DNA from: JAFASC01 sp036265935
Lineage (GTDB): Bacteria > Pseudomonadota > Alphaproteobacteria > Rhizobiales > Beijerinckiaceae
Assembly: GCA_036265935.1 (NCBI GenBank)
Contig: DATAOB010000042.1
Coordinates: 1 to 16,615 of the forward strand
Direction of reading: 5' to 3'
DNA: 16,615 nt
The translations under genes and the position numbers were made by a program. This document shows, piece by piece, positions 1 through 6,841 of the stretch. The first letter of the stretch is position 1, and each line of letters begins with the position of its first letter. A model generated the notes under the pieces. It was not told where the DNA came from. It did not search any database and saw only the letters and a program-made list of their open reading frames with translations.

Positions 1-560
1 ACGCCACTGGAACAGTCCCACCGCCCGCCACCGGCGCCGGCACGACAGCAACCGGGGCGGGCAACGTCGCTTGCGGCACTAACGCCAACGCCAACGGTAT
101 CGGCAGCAGCGATGCGGCGTTCGGCAACGGTGCCAATGCCCGCGGCGCCCTCAGCGCAAACACAGCGACCGGAACTGACGCCGACGCGAGCGGCCCCGGC
201 AGCCAGAATGTTACCGATGGGCATCTCTCGAATGCGAGCGGAGCCGCGAGCCTCAACAGCGCGAGCGGAACGCGAGCGGCGACTTAAGCTGCAACAACGC
301 CAGCGGCGCTCGCGCCGACGCCAGCGGCGATCAGAGCGCCAATAATGCCAGCGGCTTCTTGGCCGACGCCAGCGGCAATCGCGGCACCAACGTCGCGGAC
401 GGCACCGCGGCAAATGCAAGTGGCAATCGAAGTACGAACAGCGCCAGCGGTTTCTTTGCCGACGCAAGCGGGCCGCCGCAGCGCAAATATTGCGAATGGC
501 ACCGCGACCAATGCAAGCTGGCCTAGGCGCGCGATGTCGCGTTCGGCTTACGTGCCCTGA
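1..560 (+). pseudogene. Broken 3' part of an Asn-Ala-Ser-Gly repeat surface protein (YadA-like head)
   Basis: The gene enters from the left edge in the frame of base 3. It reads a Gly/Ala/Thr/Asn-rich sequence with segments such as NVACGTNANANG and AFGNGANARG, which resemble the left-handed beta-roll heads of trimeric autotransporter adhesins. That frame stops at the TAA at 285-287, but the same repeat style continues in a second frame from about 269 (one base missing near 267-269). It then returns to the first frame near 470 (one extra G in a GGG run), reaching a TGA at 558-560. The repeat pattern ends at about 519. The remaining residues are only the antisense of the acetyltransferase gene end, so the original C terminus, including any membrane anchor, is missing. 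I read it as a truncated, frameshifted remnant; indel sequencing errors could mimic the shifts. Original function is inferred from composition only. Confidence 0.55.
299..521 (+). repeat. 48-bp tandem repeat coding 16-residue Asn-Ala-Ser-Gly units
   Basis: Four and a half units are visible: 299-346, 347-394, 395-442, 443-491 (49 bases, one extra G) and a partial unit at 492-521. Their protein consensus is roughly A-S/D-G-x-x-A-D/N-A-S-G-x-R-S-x-N-x. Units 347-394 and 443-491 share FxADASG, while 395-442 and the last partial unit share GTAxNAS, so there is also a 96-bp alternating period. Keeping the 16-residue period places the two frameshifts in this gene: the extra G near 470, and a missing base near 267-269 just upstream of the array. 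Confidence 0.75.
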
Positions 561-1146
561 GCGGCAGCGGATCGCTTTCAAGCAAGCCGTAGAGCACATG
601 ATCCTGCCACGTGCCGTTGATGCGCAAATAGGCGCGCGCGAAACCTTCGCGGCGGAAGCCTGCGCCTTCGAGCAGCCGGATCGATGCCTGGTTCGTCGGC
701 AGGCACGCCGCTTCGATGCGATGCAGGCGCAGCGTTGCAAAAGCAAAGCCGATCCCGGCACGCACCGCCTTAGACATATAGCCACGCCCGGCATAAGGCG
801 CCCCCATCCAATAGCCGAGCGTCGCCGCCTGGGCGACGCCACGCCGGATCTGGCCGATGGTCAGCCCGCCGAGCAGCACGTCATCGTTTTCGCGGAACAA
901 AAGCAGGGAATAGGCCTCATCCTGCTCCATCTCCTCGGCATGACGGCGGATGCGGCGGCGGAAGCTCGCACGGGTGAGATCGTCGGCCGGCCAGGTCGGC
1001 TCCCACGGCATGAGGAAGACGCGGCTGCGCTCACGCAACAACGACCACGCGGCGTAATCGCGCATTTCGGCCGGGCGCAGATAAAGTCCGTCGCCGCGTA
1101 CGAAGGTGGCGTTTTCGGAAGCCGGGCCGAGGCGGAAGATGGCCAT
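523..1146 (-). CDS. GNAT-family N-acetyltransferase, RimJ/RimL-like
   Basis: A 207-residue protein with the GCN5-related acetyltransferase fold. The acetyl-CoA binding motif A is visible as YAGRGYMSKAV at residues 118-128, preceded by the beta4 strand ATLGYWMG. TNQASIRLLEGAGFRREG (151-168) is typical of the RimJ/RimL ribosomal-protein alanine acetyltransferase branch. The length fits that branch. The substrate cannot be read from sequence: an N-terminal amine of a protein or a small amine are both possible. It starts with ATG 8 bp after the M16 peptidase stop, with no clear Shine-Dalgarno sequence, so it is probably translationally coupled as the last gene of thrC-M16-GNAT. Its 3' end meets the repeat remnant head-on. 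The fold assignment is firm; the specific function is not. Confidence 0.87.
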   Translation of the reverse strand: MAIFRLGPASENATFVRGDGLYLRPAEMRDYAAWSLLRERSRVFLMPWEPTWPADDLTRASFRRRIRRHAEEMEQDEAYSLLLFRENDDVLLGGLTIGQIRRGVAQAATLGYWMGAPYAGRGYMSKAVRAGIGFAFATLRLHRIEAACLPTNQASIRLLEGAGFRREGFARAYLRINGTWQDHVLYGLLESDPLPLRARKPNATSRA

Positions 1147-1154
1147 CGCTATTT

Positions 1155-2417
1155 CTACATCGGTCCGAGCCGCGCGGCGACTTGGATTGGCGACGGCGCT
1201 TTCGAGACCGGACCAATGGCGGCGACGGTCGGTGCCGCACGAAGAAGCCGCCGGCCGGCGACGCGTACGTCGTCGATGGTCAGTGCGTCGATACGCTCAA
1301 TGATCTCGCTGCGTGGAATGACGCGGCCGAACACCGCGAGCTGACGGGCGATCTGCTCGGCGCGTGCGCTCGACGATTCCAATGCAGTCAACATCGACAC
1401 TTTCATCTGCGCCTTGGCGCGCGCGAGCTCGGTTTCGTCGAGATTCTGCGTCGCCTGCGCCAGGCAATCCAAGCTCACCGCGACGAGCTCGGCAAGCTTG
1501 CGCCCGCCGCTCGCGGCATAAAAGCCGAACAAGCCGGTGTCCAAATAGGACCAGTGGAAGGAATGAATTGTATAGGCGAGGCCGCGCTTCTCGCGCACTT
1601 CTTGGAACAGCCGCGAGGACATGCCGCCGCCGACGATGTTGGCAAAGACATGCGCGGCATATTGATCCTTATCGGTGTAGGATACGCCCTCGAAGCCGAT
1701 GACGATATGAGCCTGCTCGAAGCGCCGCTTCAGCCTGATCTCGCCGCCGGTATAGCGCGCCAGCGGCGTCTCCGGGTGCGCGGCAAACGGCAAGTGCTCG
1801 AAACGCGCGCGCGCCTCATCGACGATCTTGGCGTGATCGACGGCGCCGGCGGCGGAGACAATGATCGTCTCGGCGCCGTAATGGCGTTTGAGATAGGAAT
1901 GGATCGACGGCGGATCGAAGGTGGCGACGCGCTTTGCCGTGCCGATGATGCGCCGGCCGATCGGCTGATTGGCGTAGGCGGTCTCGCCGAACATGTCGAA
2001 GACGAGATCGTCGGGCGTATCCTCGATCGAGCCGATCTCCTGCAGAATGACGCTTTTCTCGCGTTCGAGCTCGTCGCGATCGAACGTCGAGTCGATCAGG
2101 ATATCGGCCAAAATGTCGAGCGCGAGATCAGTGTCTTCGGCAAGCACGCGCGCATAATAGGCGGTCTGCTCGGTCGAGGTCGCGGCGTTGAGATCGCCGC
2201 CGGCGGATTCGATCTCTTCGGCGATGGCGCGCGCCGAGCGCCGCCGCGTGCCCTTGAACGCCATGTGCTCGAGCAGATGCGACAGCCCATGCTCGCGCTC
2301 GCTCTCATGGCGCGAGCCGACGCCGACATGCACGGCAATCGCGGCGGTCTCCAGGCCCGGCATGTGGTCTGTGACGATGCGCAGGCCGGAGGGCAGTTTG
2401 GTGATTTCGACGCTCAT
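1155..2417 (-). CDS. M16-family zinc metallopeptidase (processing-peptidase-like)
   Basis: This 420-residue protein is a single-chain M16B peptidase related to the beta subunit of mitochondrial processing peptidase. The inverted zinc motif HLLEH lies at residues 47-51, and the third metal ligand is E127, exactly 76 residues after H51 as in the HxxEH-x76-E family signature. All catalytic residues are therefore present. The second half has the usual inactive M16 domain, with the conserved REKRGLAYTIHS stretch near residue 285. No signal peptide is seen, so a cytoplasmic location is inferred. It begins with ATG 5 bp after the thrC stop and ends 8 bp before the acetyltransferase. Bacterial members near thrC are common in Hyphomicrobiales, but their natural substrates are mostly unknown. 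Confidence 0.93.
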   Translation of the reverse strand: MSVEITKLPSGLRIVTDHMPGLETAAIAVHVGVGSRHESEREHGLSHLLEHMAFKGTRRRSARAIAEEIESAGGDLNAATSTEQTAYYARVLAEDTDLALDILADILIDSTFDRDELEREKSVILQEIGSIEDTPDDLVFDMFGETAYANQPIGRRIIGTAKRVATFDPPSIHSYLKRHYGAETIIVSAAGAVDHAKIVDEARARFEHLPFAAHPETPLARYTGGEIRLKRRFEQAHIVIGFEGVSYTDKDQYAAHVFANIVGGGMSSRLFQEVREKRGLAYTIHSFHWSYLDTGLFGFYAASGGRKLAELVAVSLDCLAQATQNLDETELARAKAQMKVSMLTALESSSARAEQIARQLAVFGRVIPRSEIIERIDALTIDDVRVAGRRLLRAAPTVAAIGPVSKAPSPIQVAARLGPM

Positions 2418-2422
2418 ATTTG

Positions 2423-3835
2423 TTACGCAGATAAACGCGCGGCCCGAGCGCGCGTCCGAATGTAGTTGGCGATTGTTGCGAAATCGTTGGGCAGAACGTC
2501 GAAACGTTCGCGGCCGTGCATGATCGCGGCGAGCCGCGCCGGCAGCGCCGGCTTGATGCCGGTTGCCTGCATCACCGCATCCGGGAATTTCGCTGGGTGC
2601 GCGGTGCCGAGCGCAATGATCGGCGTGACTGGGTTTTGCATGAGCACAACGCGCGCGGCGCTGACGCCGACGGCGCTATGCGGATCGAGAATATAGCCCG
2701 TCTCACGATAGGTGCGGGCGATTTCGTCGCGCGTGCCAAGCTCGTCGACGGCGATTGCATCGAAATCGGCGCGTATCCCGGTGAGATGCGCGTCGGCGAG
2801 ATCGAAGCCACCCGATTGCTTCAGCCGCGCCATATAATTGCGCACGGCGCCGGCATCGCGATGCGCGGCTTCAAACAACAGGCGCTCGAAATTCGACGAG
2901 ACCTGGATATCCATTGACGGCGATTGTGTCGGCGTCACGCCGCGCACTTCATAACGCCCGGTCGCGAGCGTGCGCTTGAGAATGTCGTTCTCGTTGGTGG
3001 CGACGATCAGCCGCTCGATGGGCAGACCCATGCGCTTGGCGATGTAACCGGCAAGTATGTCGCCGAAATTGCCGGTCGGCACGGCAAATGAGACGCTCCG
3101 GTGCGGGGCGCCAAGCGCAACGGCGCTCGTGAAATAATAGACGATCTGCGCCAGCACGCGCGCCCAATTGATCGAATTGACGCCGGTCAAACCGACCTCG
3201 TCGCGAAAGACTTTGTCGTTGAACAGCGCTTTCAGGATCGCCTGCGCGTCATCGAACGTGCCTTCGAGTCCGATGACGCGGATGTTGACTTCGGGCGCGG
3301 TCGTCATCTGCCGGCGCTGCACGTCGGAGACGCGGTTGTGCGGATAGAGGATGAAGACATCTATATTGTCGCGGCCTTTGAAAGCTTCGATAGCCGCGGC
3401 CCCGGTGTCGCCCGACGTCGCGCCGACGATGGTCAGGCGCTGGTCGCGCTCGGCGAGCACGTGATCCATCGTGCGCGCTAAGAGCTGCATCGCCACGTCC
3501 TTGAACGCGAGCGTCGGCCCGTGGAAGAGCTCGAGGAAGAACAGGTTGTCGTCGAGCTGGACGAGCGGCGTCACCGCCGCGTGATCGAAGCTGGCGTAGG
3601 CGGCCTCGACCATGGAAGCGAGCGCAGGCGGATCGATCTCGCCCCCCAGATAGGGTGCGATCACCGCCTCTGCGACTTGCGCGTACGAGCGGCCGGCGAA
3701 GCCGGCGATCTCGGTATGCGACAGCGCCGGATAGGCCTGCGTCACATAGAGGCCGCCGTCGCGTGCGAGCCCGGCAAGCATCGCCTCGGAAAACGAGAGC
3801 GGCGGCGCCTCGCCACGTGTCGAAATGTACTGCAA
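2423..3835 (-). CDS. thrC: Threonine synthase
   Basis: Threonine synthase, 470 residues, is the PLP enzyme converting O-phospho-L-homoserine to L-threonine and phosphate. Residues supporting this are the N-terminal YISTRGEAPPLSF, the PLP lysine K112 in LAFKDVAMQ, and the phosphate-binding SGDTG loop at 141-145. The length fits the long bacterial and fungal type. The start is TTG at 3835: an in-frame stop lies shortly upstream, the next ATG (residue 19) would remove the conserved YISTRG segment, and homologues begin just before it. The gene follows surf1 after 58 bp and is followed at 5 bp by the M16 peptidase gene. No separate promoter or terminator is obvious in the 58-bp gap, so read-through from the oxidase operon is plausible. 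Confidence 0.96.
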   Translation of the reverse strand: MQYISTRGEAPPLSFSEAMLAGLARDGGLYVTQAYPALSHTEIAGFAGRSYAQVAEAVIAPYLGGEIDPPALASMVEAAYASFDHAAVTPLVQLDDNLFFLELFHGPTLAFKDVAMQLLARTMDHVLAERDQRLTIVGATSGDTGAAAIEAFKGRDNIDVFILYPHNRVSDVQRRQMTTAPEVNIRVIGLEGTFDDAQAILKALFNDKVFRDEVGLTGVNSINWARVLAQIVYYFTSAVALGAPHRSVSFAVPTGNFGDILAGYIAKRMGLPIERLIVATNENDILKRTLATGRYEVRGVTPTQSPSMDIQVSSNFERLLFEAAHRDAGAVRNYMARLKQSGGFDLADAHLTGIRADFDAIAVDELGTRDEIARTYRETGYILDPHSAVGVSAARVVLMQNPVTPIIALGTAHPAKFPDAVMQATGIKPALPARLAAIMHGRERFDVLPNDFATIANYIRTRARAARLSA

Positions 3836-3893
3836 CTGGCTGTCCCGATCGCAAATCCCGCGAAGCGGAGTTCTCTACCACATTCGCCGGGGG

Positions 3894-4667
3894 TCAAGGG
3901 CGGCGCGGGCCCGCCGGTGAGGCATGGCCGGAGGACTGCGGCCGCAGCCGCGACCACGCCCATGCGCCGAACACGCCGGCCAGCGCGGCAGCGAGGCCGA
4001 ACCAGGTCAGCGCATATCCAAGGTGGTTATTCGGAAAGGCAATCACGGTCGTGCCGCCGCGCGGCAGCGCTTTGGGATCGCCGGAATAATCCGCATCGAC
4101 GGTAAACGGCGCGGCGCGCGACAGGCCGTAATAGACCGCGATGGCGCCGGGATCCTGGGTGAACCAAAGGTCCCTATCGGGCTGATCGGCCGGGGTGAAG
4201 AGGTTGCGCGGCTCCGGTGCGCGCATGAGCCCGGTAATCGTTACCTCGGCGGGAGGCGGGACGTGCGCTGCAGCCTCCTTGGGACCGCCGGGTACGAACC
4301 CGCGATTGACGACCACAGCGCTGCCGTTCGTCAGGATCAGCGGCGCCAGCAACAAATAACCCGGCCCCTCCCCCGCCTCCGCTCCGCTGCCGCGGAAGAC
4401 CAACGCTTGCCGCCCCTCAAAGCGGCCGCTGAGCACGATGTGGCGATACTCGTAGTCGGCGGGTCTCAGAGTGGCCCACTCGCGCGCTGGCGGCAGGGGA
4501 GCCGGCGGCGCCTTGCTGCGCGCCTCGATGCGCGCGATCAGCGCCTCCTTCCAGGCGAGACGGTGCAGCTGCCACACACCCAGGGAAATCAGGACGGCGA
4601 TGCCGGCAAGAGCCACAAGTGCCGGCCAAACCAGACCGCGCAACGCGGCGGATTTCGCCGTGTTCAA
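3894..4667 (-). CDS. surf1: SURF1-family cytochrome oxidase assembly protein
   Basis: A 257-residue inner-membrane protein of the SURF1/Shy1 family, which helps assemble the heme a/a3 and CuB centres of subunit I in aa3 oxidases. Predicted topology is typical: transmembrane helix 1 at about 13-33, a large periplasmic domain, and helix 2 at about 218-238. Family motifs seen are GVWQLHRLAWKEALI (30-44), NRGFVP (121-126) and NNHLGYALTWFGLA (213-226). The start is a TTG whose bases overlap the TGA stop of the DUF983 gene (TTGA), implying translational coupling; no ATG gives a full-length helix 1. It is the last gene of the oxidase cluster, 58 bp before thrC. Confidence 0.93.
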   Translation of the reverse strand: MNTAKSAALRGLVWPALVALAGIAVLISLGVWQLHRLAWKEALIARIEARSKAPPAPLPPAREWATLRPADYEYRHIVLSGRFEGRQALVFRGSGAEAGEGPGYLLLAPLILTNGSAVVVNRGFVPGGPKEAAAHVPPPAEVTITGLMRAPEPRNLFTPADQPDRDLWFTQDPGAIAVYYGLSRAAPFTVDADYSGDPKALPRGGTTVIAFPNNHLGYALTWFGLAAALAGVFGAWAWSRLRPQSSGHASPAGPRRP

Positions 4668-5059
4668 GCTCCGAGCCGGCCTTGCTCTGCTTTGTTGCGG
4701 TATTGCAGGGCGACAAGCACGCCCTTGGCGGGCCGCAACAGCGCGAGGCAGACGATCACCGTCAGCGGCAGCGAAATCAAGAAATGCACCCAGAGCGGCG
4801 GCTCATATTTGACGTCGACGATGAGCGCCAAGCCGACGACCAGCAAGCCGACGCCGAAGGACACGAAAAACGCCGGCCCGTCCGCGGTATCGGCGAACGT
4901 AAGATCGAGGCCGCACACCTCGCATTTCGGCGAAAGCTTCAGGAAGCCGCGGAAGAGATGGCCCTGGCCACAGCGCGGACAGCGCCCCTGGAGCCCGGTC
5001 GGGACCGGCGGGATCGGCGGATATTCGTCGTAGCTGGTGCTGGTCTCGCCCGGGCGCAT
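4664..5059 (-). CDS. DUF983 membrane protein with zinc-ribbon cysteines
   Basis: A 131-residue protein of the DUF983 family. A cytoplasmic N-terminal segment carries two Cys-x-x-Cys knuckles, C27/C30 (CPRCG) and C46/C49 (CEVCG), which should bind a metal, probably zinc. Two hydrophobic helices follow at about 62-82 and 90-109, with a short basic tail. In Hyphomicrobiales this family is commonly found between ctaE and surf1, as here, suggesting a role in oxidase assembly or membrane-linked metal handling, but I know of no established biochemical function. It starts with ATG 51 bp after ctaE and its stop overlaps the surf1 start. Family assignment is strong; role is inference from position. Confidence 0.88.
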   Translation of the reverse strand: MRPGETSTSYDEYPPIPPVPTGLQGRCPRCGQGHLFRGFLKLSPKCEVCGLDLTFADTADGPAFFVSFGVGLLVVGLALIVDVKYEPPLWVHFLISLPLTVIVCLALLRPAKGVLVALQYRNKAEQGRLGA

Positions 5060-5110
5060 ATGCGTGATCTAGCGCGGCGCCGGATGAAAAGGAGCGGTCC
5101 CGCGCGAGCG

Positions 5111-5983
5111 TCATCCCCCCGCATGCTCGGCGGCCACCGCTCCCCACGAGCCCCACACATAAATGCAGGAGAACAGGAACAGCCACACGACATCGACGAA
5201 ATGCCAGTACCAGGCGGCAAACTCGAAGCCGAGATGCTGCCTCGGCGTGAACTGGCCGAGATAGGCGCGAATCAGGCAGACGATCAGGAAGATTGTGCCG
5301 ATGATCACGTGGAAGCCATGAAAGCCCGTCGCCATGAAAAAGGTCGAACCGTAGATCGAGCCTTTGAAGCCGAATCCTGCATGGCTGTACTCATAAGCCT
5401 GTACGCAGGTGAAGGTGATGCCGAGCAGGATGGTCAGGATCAGGCCCTGCTTCAGCCCCTTGCGATCATTGTGCAGAAGCGCGTGATGCGCCCATGTCAC
5501 CGTCGTGCCTGAGGTGAGCAGGATCAGCGTGTTGAGGAGCGGCAGGTGCCAGGGATCGAAGACTTCGATGCCCTTCGGCGGCCAATGGCCGCCGGTGAAT
5601 TCGACACGCGCATATTGGATGCTCTCGCCGGTGAAGAGACTGGCGTCGAAAAACGCCCAGAACCACGCGACGAAGAACATCACCTCCGAGGCGATAAACA
5701 GAATCATCCCATAGCGGTGGCTGATCTGGACGACGCGTGTGTGATCGCCGGTTTCCGCTTCGTGGACGACATCGGTCCACCAGGACGCCATGACGTAAAG
5801 GACGACGAGCAAACCGATGATGAAGATGACGCCGCCGGCCTTGAGCCCCCCGAGGGCCAGGCCCTTCATCCACATGATGCCGCCGACCGCCATGAGGAAG
5901 GCGCCGACGGCGCCGATAATCGGCCACGGACTCGGGTTGACGAGATGGTAGTCGTGGTTCGGCTTCGAATGTGCGTCCGCCAT
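5111..5983 (-). CDS. ctaE: Cytochrome c oxidase subunit III
   Basis: Subunit III of aa3 oxidase, 290 residues, an inner-membrane protein with seven predicted helices. It stabilises subunit I and supports proton uptake through the D pathway. Recognisable features are HDYHLVNPSPWP (10-21), the conserved membrane glutamate E100 in IASEVMFFVAWFWAFF, the GFHGFHVIIG helix (220-229) and WYWHFVDVVWLFLF near the end (258-271). The length is the bacterial norm. An AGAGGA Shine-Dalgarno sequence precedes the ATG. Unlike the tightly packed genes upstream, it is separated from ctaG by 72 bp containing a hairpin, which could set subunit III expression separately. It is also known as coxC. Confidence 0.97.
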   Translation of the reverse strand: MADAHSKPNHDYHLVNPSPWPIIGAVGAFLMAVGGIMWMKGLALGGLKAGGVIFIIGLLVVLYVMASWWTDVVHEAETGDHTRVVQISHRYGMILFIASEVMFFVAWFWAFFDASLFTGESIQYARVEFTGGHWPPKGIEVFDPWHLPLLNTLILLTSGTTVTWAHHALLHNDRKGLKQGLILTILLGITFTCVQAYEYSHAGFGFKGSIYGSTFFMATGFHGFHVIIGTIFLIVCLIRAYLGQFTPRQHLGFEFAAWYWHFVDVVWLFLFSCIYVWGSWGAVAAEHAGG

Positions 5984-6055
5984 GACGGGTCCTCTTCTCG
6001 TCCTGTTCTTTCGCGGGCGTTTGTCCGCGACAAGATTGTCTCGGTCAAGCCCGGA
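5984..6055 (-). other. ctaG-ctaE intergenic hairpin
   Basis: This is the widest gap inside the oxidase cluster apart from its ends. It holds an 8-bp inverted repeat, TCGCGGGC at 6011-6018 against GTCCGCGA at 6023-6030, with one G-T wobble and a 4-base loop. Neither strand shows a T run after the stem, so it does not look like a classical intrinsic terminator. It could be an RNA-processing or stability element, or a weak attenuator ahead of ctaE. The ctaE ribosome binding site lies between the hairpin and the start codon. Confidence 0.4.
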
Positions 6056-6658
6056 TCAAGTTCCCGGGCGGGTTCGATTGTCGGCCGATTTATCCGCGGC
6101 CTTGGCCGGCGAATTCTTCGATGCGAAAAACGTGTAGGAGAGCGTGACCGCCGCGACGTGTCTCATCGTCTCGTCCTGCTCGAGCGCCGGATCGAGAAAG
6201 AACACGACCGGCCATTCTGCGGTTTCGTGGGCTTTCAGCGTTTGCTCGGCAAAGCAGAAGCAGGCGAGCTTGTCGAAATAGCTGCCGGCCTGATCGGGGC
6301 TCACGTTGTAGGCCGCCGTAGCCGAGATCGGATGGTCGGCATTGTTCGTGACCTTGTAGAACACGGTTTGCGTCTCGCCCGTGCGCAGCGAAACCGACGG
6401 CGTCTCCGGTGAAAATTGCCAGGGCAAGCCCGGTGCGACGTTCGCATCGAAGCGCACGGTAAGAACGCGCTTGCCGAGCTCGCTCGGTGCGCCATGCGCC
6501 ACCTGCGTCGTGCCGCCATAGCCCGTCGCCGCGCAGAACAGCCGATAGAGCGGCACCGCGGCGAAGGAGAGCCCGACCATGCAGGCAACCACGCCGAAGA
6601 AGATCAGCGCAACGCGCTGATGACGCCGGCGATATGCTTTCTCCTCAAGCGGGCTCAT
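6056..6658 (-). CDS. ctaG: Cytochrome oxidase assembly protein CtaG/Cox11 (CuB chaperone)
   Basis: A 200-residue Cox11-type protein that delivers copper to the CuB site of subunit I. It has a short cytoplasmic N terminus, one transmembrane helix at about 16-37 and a periplasmic immunoglobulin-like domain. The copper-binding CFCF motif is at 133-136 (cysteines C133 and C135), and the additional conserved cysteine C42 lies just after the helix in YRLFCAATGYGG. LACFCFAEQTL and the MRHVAAVTLSYTFF C-terminal strand are family hallmarks. It begins 3 bp after the small CoxF-like gene, with GAGG just before the ATG. Confidence 0.96.
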   Translation of the reverse strand: MSPLEEKAYRRRHQRVALIFFGVVACMVGLSFAAVPLYRLFCAATGYGGTTQVAHGAPSELGKRVLTVRFDANVAPGLPWQFSPETPSVSLRTGETQTVFYKVTNNADHPISATAAYNVSPDQAGSYFDKLACFCFAEQTLKAHETAEWPVVFFLDPALEQDETMRHVAAVTLSYTFFASKNSPAKAADKSADNRTRPGT

Positions 6659-6661
6659 GCC

Positions 6662-6841
6662 TCACAGCGGGCGGACAAGAACGCCGGGACCGAGTTTCAC
6701 GATGGTCACGACGTAAAACAAAAGCGCAAACAGACCGAGGGCGAGACCGATCGCGATATTGCGTGCGCGCCGGCTCTTCTGCTGTGCCGGCGTGAGGGCG
6801 ACGTCGCGTCTGACCGGTTGCTGATCCACGAGGAAACTCAT
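6662..6841 (-). CDS. CoxF-like small single-span membrane protein
   Basis: A 59-residue protein starting MSFLVDQQPVRRDVAL. A charged N-terminal half (QQKSRRAR at 20-27) is followed by one hydrophobic helix at about 28-47, giving a predicted N-in single-span protein with a short tail ending GPGVLVRPL. The ATG at 6839-6841 overlaps the last base of the ctaB stop (TAATG), and its stop is 3 bp before ctaG, so it is embedded in a coupled ctaB-orf-ctaG block. Small proteins at this position in rhizobial clusters have been called CoxF; their role is not established to my knowledge. Position and translational coupling strongly support a real gene; function is inference. Confidence 0.82.
   Translation of the reverse strand: MSFLVDQQPVRRDVALTPAQQKSRRARNIAIGLALGLFALLFYVVTIVKLGPGVLVRPL

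Noticed and set aside
284..511. Minus-strand Ala/Val/Gly-rich 75-codon frame opposite the repeat array
   Set aside because: It is the complement of the Asn-Ala-Ser-Gly repeats. The plus-strand reading gives the adhesin-like pattern, while the minus strand gives only a featureless Ala-rich stretch.
299..521. Repeat array considered as a CRISPR array
   Set aside because: The units are contiguous 48-bp coding repeats without unique spacers, and no cas genes are nearby.
1182..2465. 427-codon open frame on the plus strand, opposite the M16 peptidase gene
   Set aside because: Long antisense frames are expected in GC-rich DNA with strong third-position GC bias. The product is Arg/Gly/Asp-rich without any family motif, while the minus strand encodes a complete M16 peptidase.
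3924..5033. 369-codon plus-strand frame opposite surf1 and the DUF983 gene
   Set aside because: It spans two well-supported minus-strand genes, has no recognisable domain, and is the usual GC-rich shadow.
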